NCBI GenBank assembly: GCA_034770075.1
Contig: CM068383.1
Coordinates: 8,707,778 to 8,771,777 of the forward strand
DNA from: Aralia elata
Taxonomy: Eukaryota > Streptophyta > Magnoliopsida > Apiales > Araliaceae
Length of the DNA stretch: 64,000 nucleotides
Direction of reading: 5' to 3'
The position numbers and the translations under genes were made by a program. Below, piece by piece: positions 43,852-55,835 of the stretch (position 1 is the first letter of the stretch; the number at the start of each line of letters is the position of its first letter). Below the pieces are notes generated by a model. The model was given only the letters and a program-made list of their open reading frames with translations, searched no databases and was not told where the DNA came from.

Positions 43852-44644
43852 CAGGGGCGGATCTAGCTTAGGGGTAGCGAGGGCAATTGACCCCACTGAA
43901 TTTTCAGGGGTCAAAAAGAAATAGAGTAAAATTTTAGGGTGTTTAATAAAAATTTTAAAGTTTAGATTGAAAAATACTATCTCCGTTCTAAAATTAGAGA
44001 TACATTTTGACTTTTTAAAATCAATTCACGAAATCCTAAAATTCAAAATTGATATGAAGTTATTTAGTTTTAATACAACAAATATAACAATTGTAAACTA
44101 ACTATAAAAACACTACTAATTATTATCTTTGTTGCTTTCAAAATTTGAACGAACTTATATAAATTTAAGTTTAGGATTTCGCATTGACTTTAAAAGGTCA
44201 AAATGTATATCTGATTTTGGAATTGAGGTAGTATTAAATTCTTCAAAGTTCATATCCTACACTACCTTGGTCACTACAATACTCTTTGTCTCTCCGTTTC
44301 TCGTCTAGCAGCTTGGCATAATACTTCCCACTAGTTCGACTTTAGAGAAAATTCAATATGTTGTATTTTTTTATTTATAATTTCACAAATTTAGCAATTG
44401 CTTTGAGATTTTTTGTAATTAGTTGCAGTTTTTTTTTTGTAATTGCTTGTGGATTTTTGTAACTAATAAAAATGAGACTATCATACAATAATTTTAAGTA
44501 ATGAGATCTCGAAGAATATTACTATAAATAATATTTGGGCATTATTTAGTTTTGTAATTTATTTTATTATATTTTTATTTTTTTGTGAGAATTTATTTAT
44601 TTCAAATTTGACCCAACTAATTTAAGAGGCTGAATCCACCTCTA
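43852..44644. mobile_element. hAT-type non-autonomous element (MITE)
   Basis: Termini CAGGGGCGGATCTAGC and (reverse) TAGAGGTGGATTCAGC match at 11 of 16 positions. The 8 bp flanks are TTTATGTC (43844-43851) and TGTATGTC (44645-44652), 7 of 8 identical. The 8 bp TSD and CAGGGGCGGA-type ends fit the hAT superfamily. It has no coding capacity. Confidence 0.75.
43977..44231. mobile_element. Stowaway-like MITE nested in the hAT element
   Basis: 255 bp flanked by TA. The ends CTATCTCCGTTCTAAAATTAG and, at the right, a complementary CTACCTCAATTCCAAAATC are long inverted repeats of the Tc1/mariner-derived Stowaway kind (CTCCCTCCGT type). Confidence 0.78.
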
Positions 44645-44652
44645 TGTATGTC

Positions 44653-46754
44653 CTACTTTATGAAATGAATTTATCTAGTATTCATTTTTATTTTCGCGGT
44701 GAACAATTGGTGCACAAGTGATATTATACAGTTGGTACACAACTATCAATGCACGTAAAAATATATGTTCAAGATGAGTTGGGACAAAGGAGGTAGAAAG
44801 ACATTCCTCTTTCATAGGAGTAGTAAACAAATTAGACAAGAGAGCAAATTAAAGAAAAATAAACGAGTTAAATGTTTGGGGATATTGAATCTCGTGCTTA
44901 ATTTTGTGGACGTTTGGAAATGCTGAAAATGCTATTTGTAGAGAGAGTCTGATGAACATCTTTGTAGTGCTATGAAGCATCTTTTCTCAATCGGAATATA
45001 TAGATCAAAGCAAACAATGATGGAAACCTAGCCACATGCAAGTCATGAATATATAAGCATGGATTTTATTTATAGTGATAAGGCATATATATGGTATAAA
45101 ACTCGTACATGGGTTTCTTTTTTGAATAAATATCAAGAAAAAAGATGTGAGCTTGAAAAATCACGCATGAAAGCTAAAATAATTTTACAAATGATTGAGC
45201 AGTTTGGTGTACTATTGTATTTGATTTTTCATTTTTAATTTTATTTTTGGCCAATGGAGTGGAGCATTAGGTGTATTTAGCTTACTTAGCTGTACGCATC
45301 ACTCTAGATACTTGAATACATTACATAATTTTTGTCCATAAATATATATTTTGATTGGTAATAAAAGAAAAATTATTAAAACTTAAAGTCATTGTAAAAT
45401 TCAAAATGTATGTATGAATCACAAAACAAAGGGAAGAAGTGCATGTATGCATTTATATCATATTATTTTATTTCGCTATTTGTTTCACAATTGTGAGAGG
45501 TCATCTTCTATCCACCTAGGATTGAAATTAAGTGAAGGAAATAATTGTACCATTGACAAGATACTTTAAAGTCCTCGTTTATAGTTTATAGTGATAATAA
45601 TAGTGTCAACATGTTATCGCGTAATAAAGAGTTGACATAAAAGTAAGATTTGTTTTTTTAGATTAATGTATGTATGAGTCATGTTATATATAATGATAAA
45701 TTTATAATGATAATAAATATAGATGTATGTAGATATATATGATAGAAAAAAAATTAATAAGAGACTCATATATTATTATTTTATCATATTATTTAAAGTT
45801 TCACGTTAATTCAACATAGTTATAAACATATATATCATTTTCCTATATATATATTATGTTAACATGTAAATTATAATTATTTTCTTGCCTAGTTAACAAG
45901 CTCAATAATAAAATGTAAAAAGAACAAGACTAAGGGGCTTGTAGCTAATACCTCAAGAAGGTCATTTATGGTTCCATTATTAATTGAGTAAGAAGAGCCA
46001 AAGAGATGGCCCCTCTTCAATTATTTGAGTGGTGAGAAATTGTAAAGAATTATTTGAGTGATTACTAAAGTATTTTTAATATGTAGAGGGTCGTTTTACT
46101 ATAAATAAAGTGTTTCTTTTCACATAAACAGATCCAAATACTTCAGTGATATGTCTCTCACAATTGGCAAAAACACTGTTGATCGATGAAAAAGATTGCA
46201 GCTGAATTGCTCAATAAGTATTGAGTCAGTTTAATTTTCTTTTTCTTTTTTTTAATGAACAAAGAAATTACCGATACTATATACTAGCTCTTTACCGGTA
46301 TGTAGTGCACTAAGTAAGCTCTGAGAAGCATAATAATTCAATATTATAAACCAAGGAACTCATGAAGCTAGTACTATACGATTGCGCACTTGGCATTAGG
46401 TAAAGCATTCATATGCACGTTATTTACTCACAAATCCGGCATGTTGTAGTCATTCTTTTTAGTGACTCCAAAAGAAATTGTCATTTTCATAAACTTTTGC
46501 ACTCGACATGCACTTACCAAAGAACCAAGATGTCGTATACGTACAATAATACACATATACGTAAAACTTTATAGTGTGAATTCGTGTATGGTTGAATCTA
46601 ATTAATGTTGAGAAAATAAGTTACATTTGTGTGTCTTATTTATATATTCTATTTGTTCAAAAATAGAGATATAATTTATTTTTTTAAAGTTTCAAATTTT
46701 AAAACTTAAAATTAAGATGAACGTATTTTGTGTTCAATAACATGCATGCATGTA
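44653..46754. other. AT-rich intergenic DNA, nothing recognised
   Basis: Both strands were read. No frame of gene-like composition, RNA gene or clear transposon end was found. It contains scattered TA-rich runs only. Confidence 0.6.
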
Positions 46755-47053
46755 GACAACTGTATCAGCCAATTTTGCATTTGTAAAGGCAATCAATATT
46801 GCATGGCCATGAGATTTAGGTTTATGACCGATTGGACATCGAGATCAGCTTTCAATTTCTGACACAAAATGGATATGCGTAAATCTTTCTTTTGTATTTA
46901 ATTTTAAATATATTTTTGATACTTTTAGGATGATTATTGATAATTTCAAAATATTTATACTTTTACACTTGTTTAAATAATATTTTGAATTTTTAGCGAT
47001 ACTTATTATTATGTCAACATAATTATTGTTCTGATATTATCAAATATACTTTA

Positions 47054-47311
47054 CTCCCTCTGTCCCAAATTAATTGCTTTTTTAGGATTTTTTTAAGTCA
47101 AATTGACTATTTTTAAAATTAATAATTAAGCATATATAAATATATTTCTAAAATTATAAAAATTGAAATTAGTAATAAATTGTATATACTTTCTTTTGGT
47201 TATAATATCTTCACCTATATGTTAGCAAAAATAGTAAAAAGATTAGTTTTAAAAATAGTCAATTTGACTTTTTTAGGTCAAAATTGAGCAATTAATTTGG
47301 GACGGAGGGAG
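47054..47311. mobile_element. Stowaway MITE, present only in unit 1
   Basis: 258 bp; the left end CTCCCTCTGTCCCAAATTAA and right end TTAATTTGGGACGGAGGGAG are near-perfect inverted repeats, flanked by TA. The corresponding place in unit 2 (about 56235-56250) reads TTTTATTAATTTG, an empty site, so insertion followed the duplication. Confidence 0.92.
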
Positions 47312-47340
47312 TATTAATTTGTTCCAAAATGACTGTCCCG

Positions 47341-47425
47341 CTTTTAAAAAACATGCATATATAACACTCAAACACTGACGAAGTTAAAAAAACATGCATA
47401 TATAACACTCAAACACTGACGACGG
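47341..47425 (+). repeat. Local tandem duplication of about 42 bp, unit 1 only
   Basis: AACATGCATATATAACACTC then AAACACTGACGA appears twice in a row; unit 2 has it once (about 56276). TA microsatellite tracts follow at 47537-47572. Confidence 0.85.
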
Positions 47426-47537
47426 ACTGAAAATTATGAAAGCGCATAACAGAAGGAATATGACCTTATTCAACTTTCGATACATGCAAGAAAATTTAGA
47501 TCAATTTCATGCATGTCAGAACATACACACACACAGA

Positions 47538-47573
<36 letters not shown>

Positions 47574-48344
47574 CAGGCCAATCATATATCTCCTTATATA
47601 ACTTTTGATGAACCTATTTTAAACTTTGGATGTTCACCACATTTTGTGACTTTTAAGTACTACGTACAAAGAATTCTAAGCCAAGAATAACATCCTTACG
47701 AAGGCACTTGGTGTTGGACAAATCAAGTAAAATCAAGAAGCTGATAATGCAAGCCGCACTAAAAGATATATCATGAATGTAAAATATATAACCTATGTTA
47801 TGTTACTTATGTATATAGCTTTAGAGTATTTTTAGTTATCATAAAAGTGGCTGTTTGCAAGAGAAAAAATTATGTTGCCGGAACAGATGTTTAAAATGTT
47901 AAGTGTTATTAAATTTATGTTTGTCCTTGTAGTATAATTTTTTTTTCTGGCAATATCAAAAGCTTAAAACGACTAAAGCATAAATTAATATTTTAAATAA
48001 TCTGGTGACGTGTCACCAATATTTATAATTTTGAACAAGTGTATTTATTTTACACGTTATTGTAATGGTGTTTCACAATTTTAAATCACATAAAAAAGTT
48101 ACATAATCTCATAAATATTTTTACATGCCTTTTCATCCACAAAGTTAGAATTTTATAAATGATATAGATAAAAGGGTTTTCGGAGACAAATGTAACATAT
48201 ATTATACATACACACATATATACATACACACGCACTTGCTTAATTTATACCTCAACTTGGAGTACCTTTGTAAATGTACAAAGAATTAAATTGATGTTTT
48301 TGCTTCCATGGTATTAATCTTGATAATTCACCCAATATATCTCT

Positions 48345-48348
<4 letters not shown>

Positions 48349-48410
<62 letters not shown>
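48349..48410. repeat. (AT) microsatellite, about 31 repeats
   Basis: An uninterrupted AT run; the paralogous place in unit 2 (56490-56518) has only short, interrupted runs. Confidence 0.97.
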
Positions 48411-48413
<3 letters not shown>

Positions 48414-49555
48414 CGCTTAGTCACCTATAAGAATAATTAATTGGTAACTGATAACTTTTTCTTTAGCATTGCCCATTGAGCATTGTTTGGCTCTACATAT
48501 CAATTACTTGAGACATAAACCAAACAACCGAGTGGATTGATAAAGATAGAATTAGTGGCGAATGTACATATCTAGAATTTTCTAAGCAAATAAGAGTATA
48601 TTTTCTTCTTTTTTTCTTTTGTGGGGGGCACTAACAGTTGTCTTTTGATATTAGTAGAACTTAATGTTGAAACCTTTTTCTTTTGCTTTACTCAATTGGA
48701 TCTTGGAAGTTGTTGTCAACTCCCAATAAATGTGAATTATTTTCTTCTTCTTCATGAACAAGTAATGTGATGTTTGATGATAGGGTTCTTTTTATTCCAT
48801 AATTTCACTTCAAAGATACACATGTCAAATGGTGATGTGGGATGTTATTCTTCATCTTAATAAAAGAAAACCTTAATTATATTCTAGAAATTGCTAACAT
48901 ATCTATATAAATATTAATTTGAATGATGATCTTAATTAACATAGTACATGATTTAAAATATTAATTCTTAACATGTGTAAAAAGAATTTGATAATCAGAA
49001 AGACCCATTCTTATATATGTTTTTGTGCGTAGTTTAATTTGTAGAATATCATATGCCCCAAATAATTGGTCTAGTACACATGACTTATATGTAGGGTGGT
49101 TGGTTATATGCTCCATCGTCTTAAAAAATAATTTATTTATTTTTTTAGAAAAAGGATTATTATTATCTTTCCATTCTACAAAAAGTCTCATTTACTATTT
49201 TTTTCCCAAACTTTAATATCGCACTTACCCTGTAGGATAGTTTCCTTTGCATAATTAATATGTTTAAATTTCTATTAGAGGGTTTCCTTTGGTCCATGGA
49301 TAAGGAAAACCATCTTAATTATATACATATAAAGAAAAGTATATAATGATCCATAGAAAATAGTTGATGATATTATTCAGATAAATACATGGCTGACTAT
49401 TAATAAAAAAATGTGTGGTCAAAATTTGAAAAGTAAGTACCATCTGTTACTATTAATAGCAAATGGATTAAAAATACTAAATCTGAACCCCCCGATCTCT
49501 TATGAACGATCATAAATTTATTTACCCAAATAGTGTCATAACAAGTACTTGTTGT

Positions 49556-49556
49556 G

Positions 49557-49605
<49 letters not shown>

Positions 49606-50001
49606 AGATGATTCATAGCATATATTTGCTACGGATTCTTATAGGGCATACATAATTTTTATCATCTATTTTAAATATCAACGAACGAAATTAAAAAAAC
49701 TAAAACAGTCGTCCGTTACTAATAGTAGCAGATGTTAATCAGAATAAGGATTTAACTTTATTAACTAGAGTTTAGGTTTATTAATTAAGATTTAGAGTTT
49801 AATTACAAACTAAGATTAAGGGTCTATTAATTAGGGTTAAGGGTTTATTAACCACAGTTTAGAGTTTATTAACTAGGGGTTAATAAACTGTAAACCCTGA
49901 TTTAAAAAATGAGTTAATAAACCCTAAACTCTAAACGTTAAACCCTAGTTAATAAAATCAAACTCTTATTGTGATTAGTATCTGCTACTATTATTATGGA
50001 C
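49556..50001. mobile_element. (TA)n tract followed by an inverted-repeat insertion, unit 1
   Basis: A TA run at about 49556-49603 is followed by AGGAGATGATTCATAGC. A long imperfect inverted repeat is bounded by GTCCGTTACTAATAGTAGCA (49711) and TGCTACTATTATTATGGAC (ending 50001). The centre has degenerate TTTAGGGTTTATTAA units. This resembles MITEs that insert in TA microsatellites (Micron-like); the family is not identified. Confidence 0.55.
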
Positions 50002-51815
50002 GTCGATTTTCAATTTTTAATACTGGTCATTCTTTTTTGTTTGAGCAGTAATAATAATGAGTAGGGGGGTCAATATTAATTGTTCAGTAAAAGGTCTTTT
50101 TCTGCTTACAGATTGAGCTTGAATAACTCACAAGTGTCCGGATGATTATGAACAACTTAATTATCGGTAATTAATCTTCAAAGGATTATTCTTTATTTTT
50201 ATATACAGGAATATTTTCAAATTGCTTTACGTTGTCAATGTTCTTAATATTTTTGGACTCTCCCACCGCTGCAAGAAAAAATTTAATTTGCACAATTGTA
50301 CAAATAACATTTTCCTATAATTTAGAGGCCATAAATCAAAAATTTTAGGTATATTTTTTAAGATAATAATATATATTGCGAATGTTTTACGTGGATTATT
50401 TGATTGTCAGTTTCGTGGATAAATTTAATGATAACTTGTTTGAAGATATGTGTAATAAATGAGTTCTTCCTATAATTTCTATTAATCTCATGTATTGATA
50501 AATTTCACAATTGTAAGTCGGCATAAATTTATTGCAATATATAAAATAACTATTTTTTTTGGGGAATGAGATGACGGTCCACTACTCTCATATTTATTGT
50601 ACACCCTCTAATCTACAAAAAGAATCTTTTTAATTATATTTTTCTAATCAAATCTAAAATTCAATATTAATGTGATTTATTTATTTTAATTAATTTAATA
50701 GTTAATATTGTAAACTAGGTAAAAATATTAGTAAGTACAAAATTGTTAGTTAATGATGATTCTTTATTTCGTCTGTCTTTACCAACAGATTCGAGTGTTT
50801 CGAATAATCTGAAATGAACGATGAACAAAGGTCCGATGGTAAAGTCAATAATAATTATGAACAGAAAATTCTTATGATCGGAGAGTGTCTATAAAGTACG
50901 AGTCTTATTTTATATTACGATAAATTTATGTCGATTTATAATTACAAAACTTATCAATATATGAAATTAGTAAAAATTATAATATGACTCCACTTATTGC
51001 ATATTACATATTTTTAAAAAAAAATTATCTCGAATATTTATTTATGTAATTAACAATCAAATAATTAATATAAATATTCGTAATATATATTATTTTTTAT
51101 AAATTACGAGAGGTCCTCTAATATTTATAATGAAACATTTAGATCACATGTGTTATCATTTCTCGATACTAATAATAAACTCAAATATAAAATAGATTTA
51201 AATAAGAGTCCAAACGTCAGAAATGTCATCCCCGAGGACACCAATTAATGAAGACAAATTAGACCCTCATCCAAAGGTGGTGGACCCTTAATTAAATTGT
51301 TTGCAAGAACTATGAGAGACTATATTTTATTGAGGAATGGCAGAGATCTTAAAATTTTAATTTTAAATGTCTTAAATTACATAAAATTAAATATTTTAAT
51401 AATAATTTATAATATAATTAATTATATGAAATTTATTCAATTAATATTATTGTAACACATTTTGAGATTAAAATTTTAAAATTTCTAACAGCATCATCAC
51501 AGATGTTCTACCTCTAATTGCGTAATGGATTGTAAAGCATAATTTGAAAGTTTAAAATATGGAGAATGGATTACCTACTCTTGACGGTATATATATATGT
51601 GTGTGTGTGTGTGGTGCCACATCAAAAAGAAGATTCTAAAAATTACTATCAGTAGTACTTTCGTGACCTTTTGAATGAATTTATGATATGCTAAGATAAT
51701 TTGTCAGTATTATGACACTTATCATTGATCATTTATGTACCAACTAGGAAAATTACAGAGAGAAGATAGATGCAACATTATAGTACGGAGCTGGGGGTGC
51801 AACTGTCTTGAGCGT
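50002..51815. other. AT-rich spacer, unit 1
   Basis: No gene is recognised. 50400-50990 is shared with unit 2; 51570-51612 has TA and GT dinucleotide runs. Short frames have no gene-like features. Confidence 0.55.
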
Positions 51816-51860
51816 GCCTCTTTTTTCAACAGTTCTACTTGATATAATTCTAACAAGGGT

Positions 51861-52030
51861 CCTCTTAACATGTGCCCTGCACATGCTAAGCACACGGTTC
51901 AAGAGAATATTCTCTTAAATTATGTGCATATTCCCTTGATTTCTGCATTTGCACCAAGTTCAAGAGAATATGTACACAGTTCAAGAGAATATTCTCTTAA
52001 ACCGTGTGCTTAGCATGTGCCCTTAAGAAA
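51861..52030. mobile_element. Palindromic MITE of about 170 bp (unit 1 copy)
   Basis: Outer arms TCTTAACATGTGCCC and GCATGTGCCCTTAAGA, inner repeats GCTAAGCACACGGTTCAAGA and GAATATTCTCTT. The same family is at 59812-59996 in reverse orientation and at a different site in unit 2. Here it lies in a 240 bp segment absent from unit 2 (AGCGTGC joins AACCAGATATG there). Confidence 0.75.
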
Positions 52031-52317
52031 TTCCTTCTGCCAAACAAAGACCTTCCAGCAACCAGATATGTCTAGCTAATTCAGCAAAAGGGTCTTCTTT
52101 ATGTCTGTCTTTTGCATTTTGAGCCCCTCCAAGCACTTCACCTTTTCTTGTTTATCTACAGAGAGAAGATGTCTCAAAGTGATGTAATTTTCTCTGCATA
52201 ATCTTGGGTAATATTTTGGAATTTAGCAGCCTTCATGTGTAATATTTTGGAATTTAGCAGCCTTCATGTATAATAATGTTTTAAATATTGACAATTTCCT
52301 CTTCTTTTTTTTTTTTT

Positions 52318-52600
52318 AGAAGTTGTGTTTTATTGCTCACTGCTTTCAATAGCTGAATCCGCCGGCGGCGGCGGTGGCGGTGGTGGTTCGATAGACCGCG
52401 GAAGGAACATTCCTGGCAATAAAACTTCAGTTTTTTTAGGTTCTATTAAGCCATTGTTCTCCTGCTGTAGTTTTTAATATTGCCTCAAATTTTTGCTTTC
52501 TAATGTTCTCCGAATCAGAATGAAGAAGTCCCTCCTCTTCATTGACTTCCAATTCGCTAGAACTCTGTAAATCAATGCCAGAAAAGGGGTTATTTTGATT
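52318..52600 (-). pseudogene. Decayed coding fragment of unknown gene (unit 1 copy)
   Basis: On the minus strand the frame reads SGIDLQSSSELEVNEEEGL, then HSDSENIRKQKFEAILK, and after a one-base insertion ENNGLIEPKKTEV, LPGMFLPRSIEPPPP (eight Pro in all), ADSAIESSEQ-stop. The composition (acidic, then charged helix, then poly-Pro) is protein-like, and the same frame is visible in unit 2 at 61100-61372. I do not recognise the protein. Lesions here are the A insertion near 52474 and a stop after SSEQ. The upstream sequence GATTTACAG could be a splice acceptor. It is probably an exon remnant that predates the duplication. Confidence 0.55.
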
Positions 52601-52752
52601 TCAAATGGTTCTATTAATTTTGAAATGGACAATGGAGGAGCCAAGTCCAAAAATAGGAAGAACAAGAGGAAATGCGATCGACCTTTGAACTTTCAAATCC
52701 CAAGGTTATGTTTGAAAGTCGAGAAGAGCGAGTGAAAGGAACATGAAAATTA

Positions 52753-52754
<2 letters not shown>

Positions 52755-52785
<31 letters not shown>
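52755..52785. repeat. (TAA) microsatellite, unit 1
   Basis: About nine AAT/TAA units followed by an A-run; it is longer and purer at 61537-61568 in unit 2. Confidence 0.95.
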
Positions 52786-52791
<6 letters not shown>

Positions 52792-52839
52792 TCTTTTCTG
52801 ATAAAGAGCATGGAAAAAAAAAAACAAACTAAGAACCTA

Positions 52840-53375
52840 TGTAATGTACATGAACCTAGTTTATGCTAGGATATGGTTGTCACCTCAGTGTATGCTATGT
52901 GCAACGGCTAACGTGTCATTAATACCAGTCTTCTAATCGGAAATGTTAAATTACGATTTAACATTTATCGCCACTATTTATGCCGCCGCTGTCATCACCA
53001 CTGTACCGCCACTATTGTTAGGGTTAGACAGAGTGAAGAAGGAGGGAATAAGATGTTCTGCAGATCTGAGTGAGAGAGTTGAGCCGTCGATCTAAGAGTT
53101 AGAGGGAATTGCCGACAGATCTAGAAGGGGTTAAGAAGGAGATTTTTCTTTTTGTTTCTACGCGGCTACTGAAATGAGAGAGGGTGAGAGAGTTGGGCAA
53201 AGACAACATATGAGAAAGTAAAAGAAAAAAGTACTAAATTAATTAATTAGTTAATTAATTACTTACGACAGATATAATTGCGACGGAGTATTTCGTTAAA
53301 AATAGATTATTTCCGACGAAATTTATTTTATAAAAAATAATTCAATGAAAAATAACCTTTTTTTCTTGTAGTGTT
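52840..53375 (-). mobile_element. Possible CACTA-type terminus (unit 1 copy)
   Basis: On the minus strand the sequence begins CACTACAAGAAAAAAAGG at 53375 and continues with CGACGGAGT / TTTCCGACGAAATTT repeats, as in CACTA-type plant elements. The related region in unit 2 (about 61620-62150) has a decayed end (CTTATATTG). The other terminus is not found, so the extent is unknown. Confidence 0.5.
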
Positions 53376-54350
53376 GTTATATACTTAATTTTAAATATTA
53401 ATGGGATCTTAATTACCAACTACTTATACTTGGTTAAAGTATTAATGGATCTTATCCTTAAACATGCATATCCAGTATATTGTTCACCATTTAGTGAACA
53501 ACTTTTTGGGTTCATTACCATTATCATTATTGTTGTTGGCAAAGTTCAACTTAAACATTTTGTTAGTCCCCTGTGTTTACTTACCAGTATCATTATTGTT
53601 GTTGACAAATTAATAATTTCAAATTAACTTAGATATTAATTTCTTAGTCCTCTCTTCTTGGGACAAATTTTCATTTTGGAAGGTATGATTTTGACCATTA
53701 GTAGACTCTTTCGAACGGTATTTTAGTCATTAAACAAGTAGCCGACCCATGGTTTGGTATGGAGTATGGACGGCACTAGAGTAGGTGAAAAGGACACGAG
53801 TAGTCGCATGTGCACACACAACAAACTATTTTCTCAAAACATGTTGGTGGTCTTATGGGCAATTTTGTAATTTCACTTCCCACTGGAGGCTAATTCCGTA
53901 AAATACCATTCTTTTTTTTTGGGGAATAAAACAAGGTTCTGCTTTTCAACAAAGTCCAAAAGACTAACGTGCACTTGTGGTGTTTATTTAGTCCGTAGGT
54001 AGCTGGATTTGCATGGAAGTTAACCCTAAAAGAACAAGCAAGTGATCATTCCATCAAACATGGCGCACCCTAGATTTCAAGTAAAGAAAATCAACGTGGA
54101 ATTTCAATTTATGTACAAAGTTGGACATTCTTAATCTTCTAGCTGTTGTCTCACAGGTTGTTCTTTCTTTTTTATTATTTACAGTCAATTTATAACTGCA
54201 TATATAAAAACTATATGACATTAATATATGGAATAGAATGAAACTGTAAATGAGAAAGAGTTGAACATTACACGCTCCGTATATTTGGCGGGAAAATATT
54301 GTGTATTTACAATTTTTTTAGATGGTGTGCTACAACTCGTACATAACTAA
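53376..54350. other. 3' flank of the DAD1-like gene
   Basis: No gene is seen. The duplicated spacer matches 62155-63050 in unit 2, including a TTATCATTATTGTTGTTG repeat at 53520 and 53588. Confidence 0.6.
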
Positions 54351-55661
54351 CTAGGCCATTGACTTTTTAAGGACCCTCCGTGCAGTAGTCCTAAATGGAC
54401 ATGTAGAGCTAACAAAACCATTCACCAAGTGCAAATAAGTCTTTAAATCGTGACACGTTGCGACGTTCATGTCACTTAGATACGGCGAGCTCTGGCTACT
54501 AAGCCGAAGCTCGTGTCCAATATCTGCGTACACCAATTGGGTTTCTTGAAAGAGCCTTTTTATCCATGTAGGAAAGTAATTCACTATTCGAGTGTACTTG
54601 TTATTGGGTTTTGGCCTGGGCTTGTTTTCCTCGATGACAAAGCCGGGTACTTTTGTAATTAGGTCATCTGAATTTACAATTCGTAACACTTTTGTGCCTT
54701 GTTTTTCTAACCGGTGTCGAAAGCTCGGGTTGCCAACCCTTGGACCGCCGAAGGACATGACGGTGACCAGGGGTGCACAGCTGAAGAATGTCTTTATATC
54801 GTACGCAATGAGGGTGGCTAGGGCAGCACCGAGCGAATGTCCGGTAATGGTCAAGCTCAAAGGTTCATTACCGTATATTTGAAGAATCCTAGCAATTTCT
54901 TCTCTCACTAAATACTGTAAACTCGGGTATTTTGTAGTGGTCGAGGTGTATAAACTCAAGAATCCACTTTCCACCATTGGATCGTCAGCATTTGGTCCAG
55001 CGTTTTGACCCGAACTGACGACTGGAGTTAGAATGACTCGTAAATTCTCGAGCCACTCTAAACATGTAGTAGTACCACGTAATGCTATGACAATGTCTCG
55101 ACGTCCGAGTCTATCAATTTCCTCCTTGTCATTGCACGTTGCCACGTAACCAATCCAACTAGATTGTGTTCCCACCCAATTTGGACCCTTTTCAATCCAA
55201 CGTGGCAGACGAATATTTGACGTGACACGCAAATATTTTGTGACCCGGTAACCGGATTTTGGCAAGCCGGACCGGTCGAGAAACGAGCTTTTAGGGAACC
55301 GGCAAGAAGCATAAGAAGGTGATAAGGGATCAAAATCAAAAGCTTGATAAGAAGCTTCAACAAAATGACCATATCTTATGATTTCTTGGCGCAATTGATC
55401 ATCAAGTGGGTCCAACAAACCCTCCCAATTCTTCATTCCTTGGTACTCTCTCCACTTTTGGCTGAGCCTCATTGGCTCAAATCCCGATGACGCCGCCTGC
55501 GACATTGGTGAGGTGGCGTTGACGGATTCTACAAGCAACCTATCCCAGTTTCTCACAGCTTTAGGCATAGGTAAATGAGTAGTAATGGCGCAGCACCGAA
55601 ATGGCACGTGTGGTGCAGCTGCGGCCGTGCATGGCCGTACAGGTCTAATAGAAAGTTTCAT
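54351..55661 (-). CDS. DAD1: DAD1-like plastid phospholipase A1 (class I), intact
   Basis: An uninterrupted 436-residue, intronless frame. The family cleaves acyl chains (sn-1) from plastid phospho- and galactolipids; Arabidopsis DAD1 releases linolenic acid for jasmonate in stamens. Residues 1-60 are rich in Ala/Arg/Ser with few acids and look like a chloroplast transit peptide. The conserved body starts at WREYQGMKNWEGLLDPLDD (70-88), then FDFDPLSPSYASCRFPK, WIEKGPNWVGTQSSWIGYVA, RRDIVIALRGTTTCLEWLEN (187-206), and the lipase box GHSLG with Ser276. Candidate triad partners are Asp333 (NSDDLITKVPG) and His404 (ATCHDLKTYLH). The C-terminus VNGFVSSTCPFRTTARRVL closely resembles DAD1 as recalled. 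The start at 55661 is the first ATG and keeps the transit peptide. Orthology versus a DALL-type paralogue needs a tree. A TATA box lies about 165 bp upstream. Confidence 0.95.
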   Translation of the reverse strand: MKLSIRPVRPCTAAAAPHVPFRCCAITTHLPMPKAVRNWDRLLVESVNATSPMSQAASSGFEPMRLSQKWREYQGMKNWEGLLDPLDDQLRQEIIRYGHFVEASYQAFDFDPLSPSYASCRFPKSSFLDRSGLPKSGYRVTKYLRVTSNIRLPRWIEKGPNWVGTQSSWIGYVATCNDKEEIDRLGRRDIVIALRGTTTCLEWLENLRVILTPVVSSGQNAGPNADDPMVESGFLSLYTSTTTKYPSLQYLVREEIARILQIYGNEPLSLTITGHSLGAALATLIAYDIKTFFSCAPLVTVMSFGGPRVGNPSFRHRLEKQGTKVLRIVNSDDLITKVPGFVIEENKPRPKPNNKYTRIVNYFPTWIKRLFQETQLVYADIGHELRLSSQSSPYLSDMNVATCHDLKTYLHLVNGFVSSTCPFRTTARRVLKKSMA

Positions 55662-55827
55662 TTTCTAGTGTTTTTTTTAAAAAAAATTAAAAAAAATGTA
55701 ACACTAGAAAAGATGTAAATATTATTTTCTCTCTCCTAATTTGTTGTGTTTTGATATATTTTCTCTCACTAACTAATCACTAGACCAATAACACTTGATA
55801 ATGTCACAAAATGTTGGAGCTATGGGT

Positions 55828-55835
55828 TTTTATAG
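55828..55835 (-). promoter_or_regulatory. Candidate TATA box of the DAD1-like gene
   Basis: The minus strand reads CTATAAAA within CCATCTATAAAAACCC, about 167-174 bp upstream of the ATG at 55661. Spacing suits a plant promoter with a leader of about 130 bp. Upstream, the sequence passes quickly into the duplication unit 2 boundary (about 55893), so this promoter is short of unique DNA. Confidence 0.6.

Noticed and set aside
47436..47690. 84-codon frame with a Tyr-Ile run
   Set aside because: It is created by the TA microsatellite and not kept in unit 2.
52474..52811. Poly-Leu frames (also at 61256-61590)
   Set aside because: Poly-Leu comes from the TAA microsatellite read on the minus strand. 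Another frame in the same place has better protein character.
54592..54882. 96-codon plus-strand frame (also at 63188-63478)
   Set aside because: It is antisense to the conserved lipase core and explained by the gene on the other strand.
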